64,000 nucleotides of DNA from an uncultured Eubacteriales bacterium. GTDB lineage: Bacteria; Bacillota; Clostridia; Christensenellales; CAG-138. The notes under the pieces were generated by a model, which ran no database searches, was not told the DNA's origin, and was given only the letters and a program-made list of their open reading frames with translations. This document shows positions 34,601 through 42,737 of this stretch, in pieces (the stretch's first letter is position 1; each line of letters begins with the position of its first letter). The DNA lies in contig UQYI01000002.1 of the NCBI GenBank assembly GCA_900545265.1, positions 1 to 64,000 of the forward strand. Direction: 5' to 3'. The translations under genes and the position numbers were made by a program.

Positions 34601-35658
34601 CGCAGAGATCCCTCATAAGCGGGAGTGTCGCTGCCGTTGAGCACGGTATGGACCTGATCGGCAAAGGCTGCTCCTTCCACGCCGTCGGTATAGGTAACGG
34701 TGCGGGGCAGCATCATCAGCAGCTTTACATAATTGGAGACTGCATGCAGACCCACATAGCTGTTGTCAAAAGTAGACTTGAGCTTCCAGCTGCCGGTCCA
34801 CTTGTTGGCGATCTTGTTGAACGTACGTACCCAATACAGAGTAACGGTCTGGTCGGCGGGATATGCTTCGGTAAAGTCATATACCCAGTTGCCGTTCCAG
34901 TCTTTCCAGTAACGAAGGGCGGTAAAGTGCCGGTCGGTATTGTATACCTCTCTGGCGGCCAGTTCCAGCTTATCGCCGGACTTGAAGTGGAAGGTCATGG
35001 TGGCGGTGTAGCCGTCCACATCATTGCCCTCCACGGGGCCGAGCTCATAGGGAACATCCTTGGCAGTGACCTTGCTGGGAGAGCAGCTGTCCATCTGGAA
35101 GCCGTTGGCGATCTCCGTACCGCCAAAGTATACCCGGAACTTCATAGACTTCAGCTCTTTATCGCTGAGCTTGACGGAAGCAGGCTTATTCTTGGTATCC
35201 TTCTCCCACTGGGCTACATAAGTGGCCTCTCCGGTAACGGTTTCCGCCACAGCGGGTTCCCAGCCGATGAACTTCCAGTTCTCTCTGACAGGCGTGCCCT
35301 GGAAAGCCGGGGTAGCTTCGCCGGCCTTGGCATAATAGGTCTGGGCAGCAAAGACTTCGCCGTTCACGCCGTCCTCATACGTGATGGCATAGGTCGTTTC
35401 CGGAACTTCCGGAGATTCGGAAGGCTCCTCCGATGCCGGGGCTTCACTCTTGGGAGCTTCGGTAGCGGGTGCGGGAGTTGATTCTTCCTGGGGCTGCACA
35501 GGCTGCTGTTCTGCAACCTCGGCGGCAGGCTTCTCTAACAGCTGCTCCGCAGGAGTCTCAACTTCTTCCTTCTCGGCCAGTACGCCTACGGGGAGCATGG
35601 TGAGCACCATGATCACGGCAGACACAAAGGCGAGCATACGCTTGAGATTCTTTTTCAT
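31648..35658 (-). CDS. Giant cell-wall surface protein with eight InlB B-type repeats
   Basis: 1336 residues. A signal peptide (core MLAFVSAVIMVLTMLPVGVLA) is followed by a Pro/Glu-rich stretch (about 35-85), then eight InlB B / Listeria-Bacteroides repeats of roughly 60 residues. These have the pattern VTYTDGVEG, FADQ, TPAFEGTP, GYxFxGWxPEVAETV and TYxAxW. Between repeats lie larger domains. The block after repeat 1 and the block after repeat 5 are recognisable copies (NKPS, SCSPS, VEGNDVDGYT, FHFKSGDK, NGNWVYDFTE), an internal duplication. The C-terminus has DVPSTGDVNR, a hydrophobic stretch and KRASRKED, a sorting-signal layout without a classical LPXTG. AAAGGAG precedes the ATG. Sortase B follows. 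Confidence 0.9.
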   Translation of the reverse strand: MKKNLKRMLAFVSAVIMVLTMLPVGVLAEKEEVETPAEQLLEKPAAEVAEQQPVQPQEESTPAPATEAPKSEAPASEEPSESPEVPETTYAITYEDGVNGEVFAAQTYYAKAGEATPAFQGTPVRENWKFIGWEPAVAETVTGEATYVAQWEKDTKNKPASVKLSDKELKSMKFRVYFGGTEIANGFQMDSCSPSKVTAKDVPYELGPVEGNDVDGYTATMTFHFKSGDKLELAAREVYNTDRHFTALRYWKDWNGNWVYDFTEAYPADQTVTLYWVRTFNKIANKWTGSWKLKSTFDNSYVGLHAVSNYVKLLMMLPRTVTYTDGVEGAAFADQVHTVLNGSDTPAYEGSLRRKGYVFQGWEPEVAEKVYADATYTATWAEGFTVTYSDGAEGKAFETQEYDVIKDGPTPAFQGTPARANYVFKGWLPEVAETVTKDVNYVAQWEVAEPAVPSGSNSAKALFKFRCTTVSEHEDQTYNWFGSYVKYKGDKSYDADRGVWVATAQITNVQTLLAVGVHCPDKVWGHKHYHTDENGKTVRTADIKLVWNPDVSGENASGNATNGLWLPDGTQYVDVWCYTAPAAPVAAKISGTLLWVRDTDNVKNNTKYTGKQLLDGTYTISKVTKDENGAFWAELTITNLDAYVQAFNTKYNAGGDAPSYIVDTEKTTATFTYKLKYTAKSDVIDYAQDGSGWTVDASTWADNREKLNGKELWVYRRYVVTYTDGVGGEAFADQVYNVKPDDATPEFNGEPSRVGYEFLGWTPEVAATVTGNATYTATWKKLPVITYEDGVNGEVFAAQTYYAKVGEATPKFQGTPTRTNWKFVGWEPAVAETVTGDATYVAQWEKDTKNKPSKLTKTTVDKMQIRAYASGTEVLSTLKEMWSCSPSIHAKGVSYTIGAVEGNDVDGYTTTVTFHFVSGDKFEAAARNVFNTTKSWGVRYPEWNGDWTYDFTEERPADQVLNLTWVPSSTTNPKRGSWKIPRTEPDRFGNMFESNLTSVVANYIKVNLALYRTVTYTDGAEGEEIFADQVHTVRNNTATPAFEGKPEREGYAFLGWQPAVADTVTANVTYVAQWAKLYTVTYTDGMDGKVFADQMFTVKEGEQTPAFDAPATWQGAEAWELYEFNGWTPEVAEKVTENQTYTAQYTPGWNTCLVSYYMQELDGSYTLMKELSFNALYGAEVEADVEPIPEHFHLNAEKSVLKGTIMREGDGIPGGAALSVYYDRDVYTVTYEDGVKGKAFKAQGYEVMYGEKTPAFEGTPKREGFRFHGWKPEVAETVSGDVVYTATWYVPGTSDVPSTGDVNRVTRIASLLGMALMAAAGCAAAVGSKRASRKED

Positions 35659-35729
35659 GCCATTCTCCTTTCATTTGATACCCTTGTTTTGGGTGGCATA
35701 TAGAAAATGTCCTATCATTTTCCATCTAT

Positions 35730-35758
35730 AAGTTACCACACATGGAGACGCCTTGCAA
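35730..35758 (-). promoter_or_regulatory. Possible promoter of the InlB-repeat protein
   Basis: Minus strand: -35 TTGCAA (35753-35758), 17 bp, -10 TAACTT (35730-35735), about 70 bp before the ATG. The surrounding 35659-35893 stretch is A+T-rich and otherwise empty. Confidence 0.4.
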
Positions 35759-35893
35759 GACCAAATTGTATGTTTTTTACTGAATTTTTATCAGATCATT
35801 CATATATGATATATCGTACATATTTTGCTGCAATTCAACAAAAAAATACAGAAAATCCTGCATATTCCCCTCCGTCTTCCCTCCCGGCGGACA

Positions 35894-35924
35894 CAAAAAG
35901 AGCCCGGGGACTTGCCTCGGGCTC
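35894..35924 (-). terminator. Terminator of the Ig-like surface protein gene
   Basis: GAGCCCGGGG and CCTCGGGCTC (35900-35924), followed on the minus strand by TTTTTG. Confidence 0.88.
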
Positions 35925-35944
35925 CTGCCTGAAATATGAAAGGA

Positions 35945-37207
35945 TTATTCGTCCAGATCCCCGTCATCCTCATCGGTGAGGGTGCTCTTGTTCCGCTTGG
36001 AGAGGATCACCGCCGTACCGGCACCGCCGCCTACCAGCAGCACACCCAGAGCAGCCAGGGCTACGGTAAGCACGGTGTTTCCGCCATCCTTTTCAGGGAT
36101 GGGCGAAGGCACCGGCGTATCTGCGGGGGGTTCGGGCACATCGCTGGGTGCTGCCGTAGGGGTAGCGGTGGGGATATCCGTCGGCGCCACAGTAGGCGTG
36201 GGAGTGGGAATATCCGTTGCTGCAGGGGTAGTGGGCGCATCCGTAGCGGTGCCCGTGGTAACGCCGGCGGTGGCCTTGGCCGTGGTGGTGGGCTTGGCAG
36301 TCACGGCTGCCGTGGTTTTGGCCGTGGGCTTGGCGGTAACGTCCGCCTGACTCCGCACGGTGATGGAAGCCGTCTTGGACTTGATCTCGCCTTTTTCATT
36401 GGTGAATACGCAGTAGACCTTCCATCCGTTGAGAGAGGTGGGGATGTTCCGCAGAGACAGCTTTTCCCCGTCCTCACCGGATACCTTCAGGCCTTTGAAT
36501 TTCTTCAGCGCTTCCGCCACTGTGTAAGTGGTCTTTCCCTTGGTAAAGAACCAGTCATAGGCGTCTGCATTCTCTGCCCGGGCCACAAAGGCGCAGCGGC
36601 CGCCCTTGGTCACGGTCTCGCTGGTGGGGTTCTTGGTGATCTTGGGCAGCCCCGCAGGAGCGGGAGTAGGGCTGTTGGTGGGCTTGGCCGTAGTGCCCTT
36701 GGGGATAACGGTGATCAGTGCCATGGCGGAATCCACGTTGCCCTTGCTGTTATAGAAGTTACACAAAACCTTCCAGCCGTTCATGGAGTAGGGGGTCTTG
36801 GTGATGACCAGCTTCTCCTCATGCTCGCCGGTGATGGCCACCCCCTTAAAGCGGGCTTTGGCCTCTTTCACGGTCAGCAGTTCCTCCCCATCGGGGCTGA
36901 CAAAATACCAGGTGCGGCCCTTATCGTTGCTGGCCCGGGAGGTAAAGGGACAGCGCCCTCCTTCCTTTACGGTCTCATCCTTGGGGTCCTTGGTGACCAC
37001 CGGGATGCCCTTGGGAGCAGGTGTGTTGGTGGGCGCAGCCGCCGTGGGGCTTACGGGAGCCGGTGTTACAGGCGCTGTAGTGGCCGAACCGGCCGGAGTG
37101 CCCGGCACTTCCGGAGTCACGGGTGCGGTCATCCCTTCCGCCAGCACTGCCACGGGCAGCGCAGCCGCCAGCAGCAGAGCTGCCAGCGCAATGGAGATCT
37201 TTTTCAT
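35945..37207 (-). CDS. Membrane-anchored surface protein with two Ig-like domains
   Basis: 420 residues. A signal peptide (LAALLLAAALPVAVLA) and a Pro/Thr linker come first. Two homologous Ig-like domains of about 95 residues follow; each begins with VTKDPKDETVKEGGRCPF or ITKNPTSETVTKGGRCAF and ends with NGWKVLCNFYNSKGN or NGWKVYCVFTNEKGE. Then comes a Thr/Pro/Ala-rich stalk (about 275-375), one transmembrane segment (VALAALGVLLVGGGAGTAVI) and an acidic tail. The two-cysteine pattern suggests a disulfide in each Ig fold. It is likely exposed on the surface on a long stalk, perhaps as an adhesin. It is its own transcription unit upstream of the InlB-repeat gene. Confidence 0.82.
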   Translation of the reverse strand: MKKISIALAALLLAAALPVAVLAEGMTAPVTPEVPGTPAGSATTAPVTPAPVSPTAAAPTNTPAPKGIPVVTKDPKDETVKEGGRCPFTSRASNDKGRTWYFVSPDGEELLTVKEAKARFKGVAITGEHEEKLVITKTPYSMNGWKVLCNFYNSKGNVDSAMALITVIPKGTTAKPTNSPTPAPAGLPKITKNPTSETVTKGGRCAFVARAENADAYDWFFTKGKTTYTVAEALKKFKGLKVSGEDGEKLSLRNIPTSLNGWKVYCVFTNEKGEIKSKTASITVRSQADVTAKPTAKTTAAVTAKPTTTAKATAGVTTGTATDAPTTPAATDIPTPTPTVAPTDIPTATPTAAPSDVPEPPADTPVPSPIPEKDGGNTVLTVALAALGVLLVGGGAGTAVILSKRNKSTLTDEDDGDLDE

Positions 37208-37323
37208 CTTATTTATACCTCGGTTCTTCTTTTTCTGTCTATATGGTACCAGATATTACAGATTTTTGCACCCCTGTTTTTGCAACATAAATGTCAAATC
37301 TTTAAGAACGTCCCATTAGAATC

Positions 37324-37887
37324 TTACAGCACCCGGGCTTTGACCAGCGCTTTGCGGATCTTTGGCCCCAGAAAAGCGGCAGCGGCGATCTTGCAGGCAT
37401 CTCCGAAAAGGAAAGGCACCACGCCTTTGAGCAGGGCTGCGCCAAAAGAAAGATGCGCCAACCGGGCCAGCCACAATGTTCCCACGCCATAAAGCACCGC
37501 CGTGCCAAACACCAGTCCCAGCAGGGAAGGCAGCAGCTTTTCCTGCCAGCGGGATACCGCCAATCCACCCACCAGTACCAGAGGCAGATATCCCACCAGA
37601 TACCCGCCGGTGGCCCCGGCAAAGCAGGCCGCCCCGCCTGTATAGGCGGAAAACACAGGCGCCCCCACCAGCCCCAGCAGCAGATACAGAGCCGTGGCCA
37701 GGAGGGCCTTTTTCCACCCCAGAATATAAATGGCAAAATACAGTGCCAGCGTGGCCAGAGAGACGGGTACCGGCCCCACCGGCAGAGACAGGGGCGCCAG
37801 CACACAGATCACGGCGGTCATCACCGCCACGGAAAGCATGGAGCGCAGCCGGCTCCCGTTTTTGGATTCAGCAGAGGCGGATTCCAT
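37324..37887 (-). CDS. bioY: Biotin transporter substrate-binding component (BioY)
   Basis: About 187 residues with six membrane spans, the size of ECF-type S components. The BioY signature is present: PVGPVPVSLATLALYF near the N-terminus and the biotin-binding segment ATGGYLVGYLP near residue 92. I chose the start at 37887 because GGGGGAAAAG lies just upstream and within range of the promoter at 37942-37970; ATG 37902 is in frame too. No energising module (EcfAT) is nearby, so it either works alone or shares a general one. No BirA-type operator is obvious. Confidence 0.93.
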   Translation of the reverse strand: MESASAESKNGSRLRSMLSVAVMTAVICVLAPLSLPVGPVPVSLATLALYFAIYILGWKKALLATALYLLLGLVGAPVFSAYTGGAACFAGATGGYLVGYLPLVLVGGLAVSRWQEKLLPSLLGLVFGTAVLYGVGTLWLARLAHLSFGAALLKGVVPFLFGDACKIAAAAFLGPKIRKALVKARVL

Positions 37888-37941
37888 ATTCTTTTCCCCC
37901 ATACGGTATTTTGCGGCGAGGCTTTGCCGCAATTGCCCTAA

Positions 37942-37970
37942 AATATACAGTTTCTCCGGCTTTTTGTCAA
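37942..37970 (-). promoter_or_regulatory. Promoter of bioY
   Basis: Minus strand: -35 TTGACA (37965-37970), 17 bp, -10 TATATT (37942-37947). Confidence 0.85.
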
Positions 37971-38133
37971 GCACGGTATGCAGAAAATGCGTATCCGGTT
38001 TCAAAATTATCCAGTGTTTCCAGCATTTCTTTCTCATTGATTATTTGCTTTTTGAATGGGATCCGCCAAAGGCCATGCGCTTTCAAGCGCCGTCTGCATG
38101 AATATGGGGGAGCTTAGAGGTTCTGTATAAACA

Positions 38134-38163
38134 AAAAAGCAGCCTCGTTGGAAGCTGCTTTTT
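38134..38163 (-). terminator. Terminator of rpsB-tsf
   Basis: AAAAAGCAGC (38134-38143) pairs with GCTGCTTTTT (38154-38163), then T residues on the minus strand. Confidence 0.92.
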
Positions 38164-38177
38164 GTAACGTGCAGGTC

Positions 38178-39068
38178 TTATTTCTTCATCTGGGACATAA
38201 CTTCGTCTGCGAAGTTGTCTTCCCGCTTCTGGAGGCCTTCGCCCATCTCGTAACGGACGAACTGGAGAACCTTCAGGCCACCCTTGGCTGCCAGCATCTG
38301 CTTGATGGTGAGGTTCTGATCCTTGACGAACTGCTGCTCATCCAGGCAGACTTCCTTGTAGTACTTGGACATACGGCCGTCCACCATCTTTTCCACGATG
38401 GCATCGGGCTTGGGCTTGGCGGAAGCAGCGTTCTCTTCCTTGGCCTTGGCCAGCTGGATGGCGCGCTCATGAGCCATCACATCGGCGGGCAGGTTGTTTA
38501 CGTCTACGCATATGGGGTTGGCGGCAGCGATCTGCAGGGCCACATCGTGCATGGCTTCCTTGTCGCCTTCCTTATCGAACTGAGCGATAACGCCGATACG
38601 GCCGCCCAGATGGATGTAGGTATCCACAGCGCCTTCCAGACGGACAAAGCGGCGGATGCTGATCTTTTCGCCGATGCCGGCCACGGCGGTATTGAGCATG
38701 GCTTCCACGGTCTCATCACCGATCTTGGAGGCCATGAGCTCTTCTACGGTAGCGGGGTTGGCTTCCACCACCTGCTTGGCCACGGTCTTTACGAAGTCCT
38801 TGAACTTGTCGGTCTTGGCCACAAAGTCGGTCTCGCAGTTGACTTCCACGATAGCGGAGGCATTCTCTCCCCGGTAATCGGCCACGATGCCCTCGGCGGC
38901 AATACGGCCGGCCTTCTTGGCGGCGGCGGCCAGACCCTTCTCACGGAGGAAGTCGATCGCCTTTTCCACATCGCCCTCGCACTGGGTGAGAGCCTTCTTG
39001 CAATCCATCATGCCGGCACCAGTGCGCTCACGCAGTGCGGCTACATCCTTAGCGGTAAAAGCTGCCAT
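38178..39068 (-). CDS. tsf: Elongation factor Ts
   Basis: 296 residues. The N-terminal VAALRERTGAGMMDCKKAL signature and the core VEVNCETDFVAKTDKFKDF are diagnostic. EF-Ts recharges EF-Tu with GTP. AGGAGG precedes the ATG. It follows rpsB by 20 bp in the universal rpsB-tsf operon, here ended by a strong terminator, so pyrH is no longer in the same transcript. Confidence 0.98.
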   Translation of the reverse strand: MAAFTAKDVAALRERTGAGMMDCKKALTQCEGDVEKAIDFLREKGLAAAAKKAGRIAAEGIVADYRGENASAIVEVNCETDFVAKTDKFKDFVKTVAKQVVEANPATVEELMASKIGDETVEAMLNTAVAGIGEKISIRRFVRLEGAVDTYIHLGGRIGVIAQFDKEGDKEAMHDVALQIAAANPICVDVNNLPADVMAHERAIQLAKAKEENAASAKPKPDAIVEKMVDGRMSKYYKEVCLDEQQFVKDQNLTIKQMLAAKGGLKVLQFVRYEMGEGLQKREDNFADEVMSQMKK

Positions 39069-39088
39069 GGTAATTCCTCCTATTGTAT

Positions 39089-39838
39089 TTATTCTTCAAC
39101 GGGTGCTTCTTCAGCGGCTTCCACGGTGGCATCCACAGCGGCGTCGGTCATCTGCTCGCCCTGCTTGCCTTCCAGAACGGCATCGGCCATCTTGGCGGTG
39201 ATCAGGCGGACGGCGCGGATAGCGTCATCGTTGGCGGGGATGGGGTAATCCACTTCGTCGGGATCGCAGTTGGTGTCTACGGTAGCCACGATGGGGATAC
39301 CCAGCTTCCGGGCTTCAGAAACGGCAATGTGCTCTTTACGGGTGTCGATGATGAACAGGGCGCCGGGGAGCTTCTTCATCTCCTTGATACCGCCCAGGTT
39401 CTTCTCCAGCTTCTCCTGCTCGGCCTTGATGGCGATAACTTCCTTCTTGGGCAGCAGATCGAACTCGCCGTTCTCTTCCATCTGCTCAATGTACTTGAGA
39501 CGGGCGATACGGGTCTGGATGGTCTTGAAGTTGGTGAGCATACCGCCCAGCCAACGCTGGTTCACATAGAACATCTCGCAGCGCTTGGCTTCCTGCTCGA
39601 TGCTTTCCTGAGCCTGCTTCTTGGTGCCTACAAAGAGAATGGCCTTATCCTGAGCGGCCAGGTCACGGATGAAGTAATAGGCCTCTTCTACCTTCTTGAC
39701 GGTCATCTGCAGATCGATGATGTGGATGCCGTTGCGCTCGGTGAAGATGTACTGCTTCATCTTGGGGTTCCAGCGACGGGTCTGATGGCCGAAATGTACA
39801 CCGGCCTCCAACAGCTGCTTCATAGAAATCACGGACAT
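39089..39838 (-). CDS. rpsB: 30S ribosomal protein S2
   Basis: 249 residues. [22 protein letters not shown] at the N-terminus, [17 protein letters not shown] and [12 protein letters not shown] are the family blocks; the C-terminus is Glu/Ala-rich. I chose ATG 39838 because AGGAGG lies 10 nt upstream. The leader of about 100 nt between promoter and start may carry autoregulatory structure, but no known leader motif was recognised. Confidence 0.98.
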   Translation of the reverse strand: MSVISMKQLLEAGVHFGHQTRRWNPKMKQYIFTERNGIHIIDLQMTVKKVEEAYYFIRDLAAQDKAILFVGTKKQAQESIEQEAKRCEMFYVNQRWLGGMLTNFKTIQTRIARLKYIEQMEENGEFDLLPKKEVIAIKAEQEKLEKNLGGIKEMKKLPGALFIIDTRKEHIAVSEARKLGIPIVATVDTNCDPDEVDYPIPANDDAIRAVRLITAKMADAVLEGKQGEQMTDAAVDATVEAAEEAPVEE

Positions 39839-39948
39839 GCTTAAAAAACCTCCTCGTTTTATTTTGTCCTTCCCCCGCTTCCTCCCGCAGGATACCCAAT
39901 GGCTGGGACGAGACCTGCAGTCTGCCGGGGGTGCGTGATACCTTGAGC

Positions 39949-39977
39949 AGTATACCAAAGGCAGAAGCGCAATGCAA
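39949..39977 (-). promoter_or_regulatory. Promoter of rpsB-tsf
   Basis: Minus strand: -35 TTGCAT (39972-39977), 17 bp, -10 TATACT (39949-39954). Confidence 0.75.
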
Positions 39978-40111
39978 GAATTTTTTTGCGCATACGCTGT
40001 CTTTTTCCGTACTTTTTTGCACAGATCCGGCAGGTATAACGTCAGATTAGAGAACCGGCCTCTGTTCAAAACAAAACTTTATGGGCACCAAAATTTTCTT
40101 TATCTATCCTC

Positions 40112-40140
40112 TTGTGCACTGCTGAAAAGTAGGGTATATT
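40112..40140 (+). promoter_or_regulatory. Possible promoter of the Na/Pi transporter gene
   Basis: -35 TTGTGC (40112-40117), 17 bp, -10 TATATT (40135-40140). The -35 is weak. Between the two divergent promoters (39978-40111) nothing else is recognised. Confidence 0.5.
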
Positions 40141-40205
40141 GTATACTGAGTGAAATTGAGAACATACAGTGTAAACAGGAAACGCAAGGGGGCTTTGCAA
40201 AGAGG

Positions 40206-42056
40206 ATGGATGCATTTTACAAAATAGTGGCGCTGCTGGGGGGACTGGCCATGTTCCTGTACGGTATGCAGGTCATGGGCGACGGCCTGAAGGGCAGTTC
40301 CGGCGGTGCCATGAAAAAGGTGCTGGCCCGGGTGACCAACCGGCCCGTTATGGGGTTTCTGCTGGGCATGGTGGTGACTTGCGTGATCCAGAGCTCCACG
40401 GCCACTATCGTGATCCTGGTGGGTCTGGTAGGAGCGGGCTTTCTCAGCTTCCGCCAGTCTGTAGGCATCGTGCTGGGAGCCAACGTAGGTACGGCCATCA
40501 CCTCCCAGATCATCCGCCTTATGGACCTGCAGGCCGGGGAAAGCAGCATGCTCTACTTCTTCAAGGCGGATAACCTGGCGCCTTTGGCCCTGATACTGGG
40601 CATCGTGCTGATCATGTTCGTCCGCCGAGGAGCCAGCAGGACCATGGGCACCATTGCCTGCGGCTTCGGCATTCTGTTCATGGGCCTGATGTATATGAAC
40701 AGCGCCGTGGCCAATCTGCAGGGCTCTGTTTCCTATCTGCTGACGGCCTTTGAAGATAATTATTTTCTGGGCTTTCTGGCAGGCGTAGGGGTCACGGGGG
40801 TGATCCAGAGCTCCTCCGCCGTCATCGGCGTTATCCAGTCCCTGGCCAGTACCGTAGGGCTGAGCTTCAAGGGCATCTTTGCCGTGATCATCGGCGTAAA
40901 CATCGGCGACTGCCTGACTACCTTTCTGGTCAGCCGCATCGGCGCCAACGCCAAGCAGATCCGCACCACTCTGGTGCACATTATCTATAATGTATTTGCG
41001 GCCCTGCTGATCGTGCTGTTCCTGTTCATCGGGCGCACCACCGGGCTTCTTTCCGACGGGCTGTGGAATTCCATTCTCAATTCCGGCGGCATCGCCAATG
41101 TGCATTGCCTGTTCCGTCTGGTGCCGGCGGTGCTGCTGCTGCCCTTCTCCGGCCTGTTCGCCAATCTGGCCGAACGGCTGGTTCCGGACAAGTCTGCCGA
41201 TGCAGAGGACGCCCAGCTGGAAGATCAGCTCAAGGAGCTGGATCCGCACCTGGTGGTCAGCCCCTCTCTGGCGCTGGATCTGACGGCCAAGCTGGTGGGC
41301 AACATGAGTGATCTGGCCCTGCACAACTATACGGGAGCCGTTCAGCAGATCTATGAATTTGATCCCCAGCGCAGCAAGCGCATCGACCAGCGGGAACATA
41401 TGCTGGACCGCATGACCGATGCTTCCAGCCAGTATGTGGTAGCCGTTTCCCCCCATATCACCCTGGAGCGGGATACCAAAGAGCAGAACTTCCTCCTCAA
41501 GGCCATCACTGCCTTTGAGCGCATCGGAGATCTGGCGGTGAACATCACCGATAACGTATATGCCCTGCGGGATATGGACAAGTCCTTCTCCCCCTATGCC
41601 ATGGAGGAGCTGCGGGTAGTCATCGACGCCGTGCAGAAGAATCTGGATTATACCGTCACTGCCTATAAGAATGACGACATGGAGGCTGCCCGGCAGGTGG
41701 AACCGCTGGAAGAGGTCATTGACGAAATGATCGAATACCTGAAGGCCCAGCACGTAGACCGCATGACCCGGGGGCTGTGCGATATTCTGGGGGGCATCCA
41801 GTTCCAAAACATTCTCTCCAATCTGGAGCGTATCTCCGACCAGTGCTCGGATATGGCCGTATATATTCTGGAACGGCAGGATGAGGAGATCGTAGGGCAG
41901 GAGCACACCTATGTGCACAACCTCCACCACACCTATGATCCGGACTATGCCGCCGCCTTCCGTTCGGAGTACGATACCTATTTCGGCCGGATCCGGGCCA
42001 TCGATCATAGAACCTCGCCGGAGAATCAGAACACCCCCTCCAAGCCGGCACAGTGA
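40206..42056 (+). CDS. Na+/phosphate cotransporter family protein with C-terminal PhoU domain
   Basis: About 616 residues. The first roughly 340 contain the duplicated NptA-type transport core with paired QSS motifs (VIQSSTATIVILVGL near 58 and VIQSSSAVIGVIQSLA near 200) and eight or more membrane spans. Residues about 420-600 form two PhoU-like helical repeats (ITAFERIGDLAVNITDN, and near the end LERISDQCSDMAVYIL). Sodium-driven phosphate import or export, tuned by the PhoU part, is likely. ATG 40206 has only a loose AAGGGGG upstream. It is a single-gene unit with a strong terminator. Confidence 0.93.
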   Translation: MDAFYKIVALLGGLAMFLYGMQVMGDGLKGSSGGAMKKVLARVTNRPVMGFLLGMVVTCVIQSSTATIVILVGLVGAGFLSFRQSVGIVLGANVGTAITSQIIRLMDLQAGESSMLYFFKADNLAPLALILGIVLIMFVRRGASRTMGTIACGFGILFMGLMYMNSAVANLQGSVSYLLTAFEDNYFLGFLAGVGVTGVIQSSSAVIGVIQSLASTVGLSFKGIFAVIIGVNIGDCLTTFLVSRIGANAKQIRTTLVHIIYNVFAALLIVLFLFIGRTTGLLSDGLWNSILNSGGIANVHCLFRLVPAVLLLPFSGLFANLAERLVPDKSADAEDAQLEDQLKELDPHLVVSPSLALDLTAKLVGNMSDLALHNYTGAVQQIYEFDPQRSKRIDQREHMLDRMTDASSQYVVAVSPHITLERDTKEQNFLLKAITAFERIGDLAVNITDNVYALRDMDKSFSPYAMEELRVVIDAVQKNLDYTVTAYKNDDMEAARQVEPLEEVIDEMIEYLKAQHVDRMTRGLCDILGGIQFQNILSNLERISDQCSDMAVYILERQDEEIVGQEHTYVHNLHHTYDPDYAAAFRSEYDTYFGRIRAIDHRTSPENQNTPSKPAQ

Positions 42057-42075
42057 TCCTTTTTGCATATAGCAC

Positions 42076-42107
42076 ACGGCTCCGGAAGCTTGTCCGGAGC
42101 CGTTTTT
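42076..42107 (+). terminator. Terminator of the Na/Pi transporter gene
   Basis: ACGGCTCCGG (42076-42085) pairs with CCGGAGCCGT (42094-42103), then TTTT. Confidence 0.92.
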
Positions 42108-42201
42108 CGTTGCTCATTGCTTCATAAGAAAGAACCTTGCCGCCCGTTAGAAAGCGGTGCAGCAGCATATGGATCCCGTACGAAATGTTCCCGGTATGGG
42201 G

Positions 42202-42360
42202 TTACCGCTTTCCCTTTTCAGCCTGCCGGCGTATGGTCCCTATCTTTTTATCGCTGCGGGCATCCCGGCCATCACTATTGCGGATCGTCCCCGCAGGCAG
42301 TCCCCGTGATTTTTCAAAAGCACCCACCGTGCAATCGCTTCTGGTTTTCCGTATTCCCAT
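42202..42360 (-). CDS. Tiny basic protein, second gene of a two-gene operon
   Basis: 52 residues, highly charged: MGIRKTRSDCTVGAFEKSRG at the start, then LPAGTIRNSDGRDARSDKKI and a basic tail. The patterned text (GTIRN, DGRDARSDK) looks like a real conserved micro-protein rather than chance; I have a vague recollection of similar gut-Firmicutes proteins but no family name. AAAGGA lies 8 nt before the ATG, and the ATG is 1 nt after the stop of the 61-residue gene upstream. Together with that gene and the divergent XRE regulator it forms a compact cassette. Function unknown; a nucleic-acid-binding or toxin/antitoxin-like role is only a guess. Confidence 0.6.
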   Translation of the reverse strand: MGIRKTRSDCTVGAFEKSRGLPAGTIRNSDGRDARSDKKIGTIRRQAEKGKR

Positions 42361-42361
42361 A

Positions 42362-42547
42362 TTACCCGTCCTTTCTCCGGAGCACGCTTTTGATCGCGTT
42401 AAAGAACATCCCCATAGCCCCTTTTCTGTCTGCAAGGGCCTCGTCCAGGGTGCTGTTGCCATATACCCGCTCTACCTCTTCCAGCGTCCAGGTATCGCCT
42501 ATGGCCTCCATTTCTTCCATAAAAATATACATTTCCCGTTTTTTCAT
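42362..42547 (-). CDS. Small protein, first gene of a two-gene operon under XRE control
   Basis: 61 residues: MKKREMYIFMEEMEAIGDTW, then a helical middle (LEEVERVYGNSTLDEALADR) and a basic amphipathic end (MFFNAIKSVLRRK). GGAGGAAGG sits just before ATG 42547. Its promoter (42648-42676) overlaps two near-identical operator blocks next to a divergently transcribed XRE gene. I do not recognise the family. The composition (acidic N-terminal half, basic amphipathic C-terminus) suggests a protein-binding or membrane-touching peptide. Confidence 0.7.
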   Translation of the reverse strand: MKKREMYIFMEEMEAIGDTWTLEEVERVYGNSTLDEALADRKGAMGMFFNAIKSVLRRKDG

Positions 42548-42647
42548 ATCCTTCCTCCCGTAAACATTTGTTCTTTCTGTGCCGCTTCCAACGTTTTGTT
42601 TCTTGCTCCCTCCTTTCGGCTTTTCTGCATCCCATGCGGGCAATTCG

Positions 42648-42676
42648 ATTTTAACACATTTGTACTCATTTGACAA
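42648..42676 (-). promoter_or_regulatory. Promoter of the tiny two-gene operon
   Basis: Minus strand: -35 TTGTCA (42671-42676), 17 bp, -10 TAAAAT (42648-42653). The spacer is filled by an operator-like repeat. Confidence 0.7.
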
Positions 42677-42689
42677 CATATGTATTCAT
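42654..42689. promoter_or_regulatory. Tandem operator for the XRE regulator
   Basis: ACACATTTGTACTCAT (42654-42669) and ACATATGTATTCAT (42676-42689) are direct copies of ACA(C/T)AT-TGTA(C/T)TCAT about 21 bp apart, two helical turns. They cover the spacer and -35 of the minus-strand promoter and lie upstream of the XRE gene, so one protein could repress both directions. Confidence 0.6.
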
Positions 42690-42737
42690 AAAGAGAATGT
42701 TTTTTCTCTACACTTCTTGCAGGAGGTGTATGAAAAC

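Noticed and set aside
37888..38133. Possible biotin-responsive operator or riboswitch upstream of bioY
   Set aside because: Only a sigma-A promoter was found; no long palindrome of the BirA type and no known riboswitch structure.
40104..42077. Long minus-strand frame opposite the Na/Pi transporter
   Set aside because: Shadow of the transporter gene; no family motifs or ribosome-binding site.
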